A stretch of 7,668 nt of DNA from an uncultured Selenomonadaceae bacterium (GTDB lineage Bacteria > Bacillota > Negativicutes > Selenomonadales > Selenomonadaceae), in contig CAJONF010000141.1 of assembly GCA_905236665.1 (NCBI GenBank), positions 1 through 7,668 on the forward strand. The letters are read 5' to 3'. The notes beneath the pieces are model-generated. The model saw only the letters and a program-made list of their open reading frames with translations, had not been told where the DNA came from and did not search any database. Shown here one piece after another: positions 6,910-7,668 of the stretch (positions within the stretch are counted from its first letter, which is position 1; each line of letters begins with the position of its first letter). Position numbers and translations under genes: made by a program.

Positions 6910-7418
6910 AATTTGACGAGGACTTCAGAAATTTGGCGGCGATCTTCATGTCGCCCCGACGGCTTTGCACCTTCAGCAGGATAGCCGACTGGGAAAATTG
7001 CTATCAACTCATAACCTTGCATTTCGGGAAAAAGTTCCTGCATTTTTGGCGCGTCAAACCAGCCAACCCAAGTTGTGCCCAATCCTTCGTCCTGCACTGC
7101 TAACATTAAATGTGTTGCGACAATCGCCGCGTCAATCTCCGCGAAATTTTTATTGTCAAACGGTCTGTCAAACGCGCCGTCTTTTTTCGCGCCGATGACA
7201 AACGCCAACGCTGAGCCGAATGTATAAGGCGTAGCCTGTTTAAGTTTGTCGAATGCTTCGGGCGACGTTATTTGCCAAATCGTGTAACGCTGAAGATTTT
7301 TCGCCGTGGGTGCAGCTATCGCCGCCTGCAAAATGCGCTCGATTTTTTCCGGTTCTACAACCGCGCTTGTCAATTTTCTGCACGAATAGCGCGTCTTCGC
7401 TAATTCAAAGAAACTCAC
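6906..7418 (-). CDS. Nitroreductase-family FMN-dependent oxidoreductase
   Basis: 170 residues, at the short end typical of clostridial and Negativicutes nitroreductases. FMN-phosphate-binding residues R10, S12 and R14 lie in RYSCRK near the N-terminus, APTAKNLQ (36-43) is the family APSxxNxQ motif, and GLGTTWVGWF (112-121) lies next to the flavin. GYPAEGAKPSGR (145-156) is the usual C-terminal FMN-binding stretch. The family works as soluble homodimers using NAD(P)H to reduce nitro compounds, quinones or other substrates; the natural substrate cannot be predicted. The start is GTG at 7416-7418, with AGGAGG (7427-7432) 8 nt upstream. It is the first gene of the minus-strand operon, and its TGA overlaps the yraN ATG. 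No nearby gene suggests a dedicated pathway. Confidence 0.92.
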   Translation of the reverse strand: MSFFELAKTRYSCRKLTSAVVEPEKIERILQAAIAAPTAKNLQRYTIWQITSPEAFDKLKQATPYTFGSALAFVIGAKKDGAFDRPFDNKNFAEIDAAIVATHLMLAVQDEGLGTTWVGWFDAPKMQELFPEMQGYELIAIFPVGYPAEGAKPSGRHEDRRQISEVLVKL

Positions 7419-7426
7419 AATTAATT

Positions 7427-7432
7427 CCTCCT
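7427..7432 (-). promoter_or_regulatory. Ribosome binding site for the nitroreductase GTG start
   Basis: AGGAGG on the minus strand, 8 nt before GTG 7416-7418. It marks the first cistron of the operon. Confidence 0.75.
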
Positions 7433-7602
7433 ATAAAAATTTTTCTATCCGCGTGAAGTATTTTGACGCACAGGAAAAAAATCCTTTTAAAAAAATTTTT
7501 TTGATAAAGTTCGTTGAAATCAATTTAAGAGCGGCAACAAATGGCTTTGTGGCGGGGAAAAATGGGTTAGGAAAAAAAATAAAAAAAAATTTGGAAAGGG
7601 TA
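7433..7602. other. Divergent intergenic region
   Basis: This spacer separates the minus-strand operon from the rightward promoter and must contain the operon promoter. I find no convincing -35/-10 pair on the minus strand; the best fragment is CTTAAA, 17 bp, TATCAA around 7503-7531, and it is weak. Several A/T tracts (7484-7502 and 7572-7592) and short imperfect stems (for example TTGAT 7501-7505 with ATCAA 7519-7523) are present. A small open frame across it on the minus strand has no family features and covers the rightward promoter, so I do not call it a gene. Confidence 0.6.
7572..7592 (+). promoter_or_regulatory. UP-element-like A-tracts upstream of the rightward promoter
   Basis: A8, T, A9, TTT lies 10-31 bp upstream of the -35 hexamer, about -46 to -66 relative to the predicted start. 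This is the region contacted by the RNA polymerase alpha C-terminal domain at strong rRNA promoters. Confidence 0.5.
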
Positions 7603-7631
7603 TTGACAAAAGCGGAAAGCAGGTGTATATT
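7603..7631 (+). promoter_or_regulatory. Near-consensus housekeeping sigma promoter, probably rRNA operon
   Basis: TTGACA (7603-7608, 6/6), a 17-bp spacer, and TATATT (7626-7631, 5/6 against TATAAT) point rightward, with a predicted start near 7638. A-tracts lie upstream and an rRNA-leader-like sequence begins 20 bp after the -10. It is the best promoter in the window and reads out of it. Confidence 0.82.
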
Positions 7632-7650
7632 GAGCAAGCTTGATTCACGG

Positions 7651-7668
7651 GGCTCCTTGAAAACTGAA
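7651..7668 (+). promoter_or_regulatory. rRNA leader / boxA-like sequence, cut by the window end
   Basis: GGCTCCTTGAAAACTGAA closely resembles the CTTTGAAAACTGAA-type segment found in Firmicute rRNA leaders and spacers ahead of 16S and 23S genes; the CTCCTTGA part is similar to boxA antitermination sites. Together with the promoter it suggests a 16S gene a short way beyond the right edge. No rRNA body is visible, so this rests on recognition of the short motif. Confidence 0.5.

Noticed and set aside
7431..7637. 68-residue minus-strand open frame as a gene
   Set aside because: Low-complexity phenylalanine/lysine-rich translation of A/T tracts, covers the rightward promoter, and no family features.
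1..7668. CRISPR array, transposon ends, tRNA or defence island
   Set aside because: No regular direct repeats, transposase, integrase, tRNA cloverleaf or defence-type domain seen on either strand.

Overview
The window is a stretch of ordinary bacterial chromosome. It carries two plus-strand genes on the left, a compact six-gene minus-strand operon across most of the rest, and on the right edge the start of what looks like a plus-strand ribosomal RNA transcription unit. Three things suggest a Gram-negative-envelope Firmicute of the Negativicutes (Selenomonas/Veillonella-like) group. Lipopolysaccharide assembly genes (GT9, GT8, O-antigen ligase-like) occur together with strong Firmicute-type Shine-Dalgarno sequences (AGGAGG, AAGGAGG) and TTG/GTG starts. 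The last bases (CTCCTTGAAAACTGAA) also resemble Firmicute rRNA leaders. The DNA is moderately AT-rich and full of A-tract/T-tract junctions. The assignment is inference; no rRNA body is in view.

Left (2-1888, plus strand): the 3' part of a membrane-anchored diguanylate cyclase (Cache-type extracellular sensor, one visible membrane helix, HAMP-like linker, intact GGDEF domain) is followed 30 bp later by a HAD-superfamily phosphatase-like gene. The HAD gene converges on the minus-strand operon, and the two 3' ends overlap by 35 bp.

Centre and right (7418 down to 1854, minus strand): in transcription order the genes are a small nitroreductase-family flavoprotein, yraN (UPF0102 nuclease-fold protein), yifB/comM (AAA+ ATPase), a GT9 heptosyltransferase-like glycosyltransferase, a GT8 glycosyltransferase and an O-antigen ligase/polymerase-like membrane protein. 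Junctions are an ATGA overlap, 15 bp, 10 bp, an 11-bp overlap and 2 bp, so one polycistronic transcript is likely. The first three genes are housekeeping or DNA-processing; the last three would build and attach LPS sugars, with cytoplasmic GT9 and GT8 extending the core or oligosaccharide and the ligase acting on the outer face of the inner membrane. Shine-Dalgarno positions move two starts: GT9 begins at TTG 4985 and GT8 at ATG 4015.

Right edge (7419-7668): an intergenic region with A-tracts, a near-consensus sigma-70/sigma-A promoter (TTGACA, 17 bp, TATATT) reading rightward, and an rRNA-leader-like sequence.

I do not see a new defence system, mobile element, CRISPR array or tRNA. The points most worth a second look are the rRNA-like promoter, the LPS genes attached to yraN-yifB, the 8-nt homopolymers confined to the LPS genes, and the convergent overlap without a convincing terminator.
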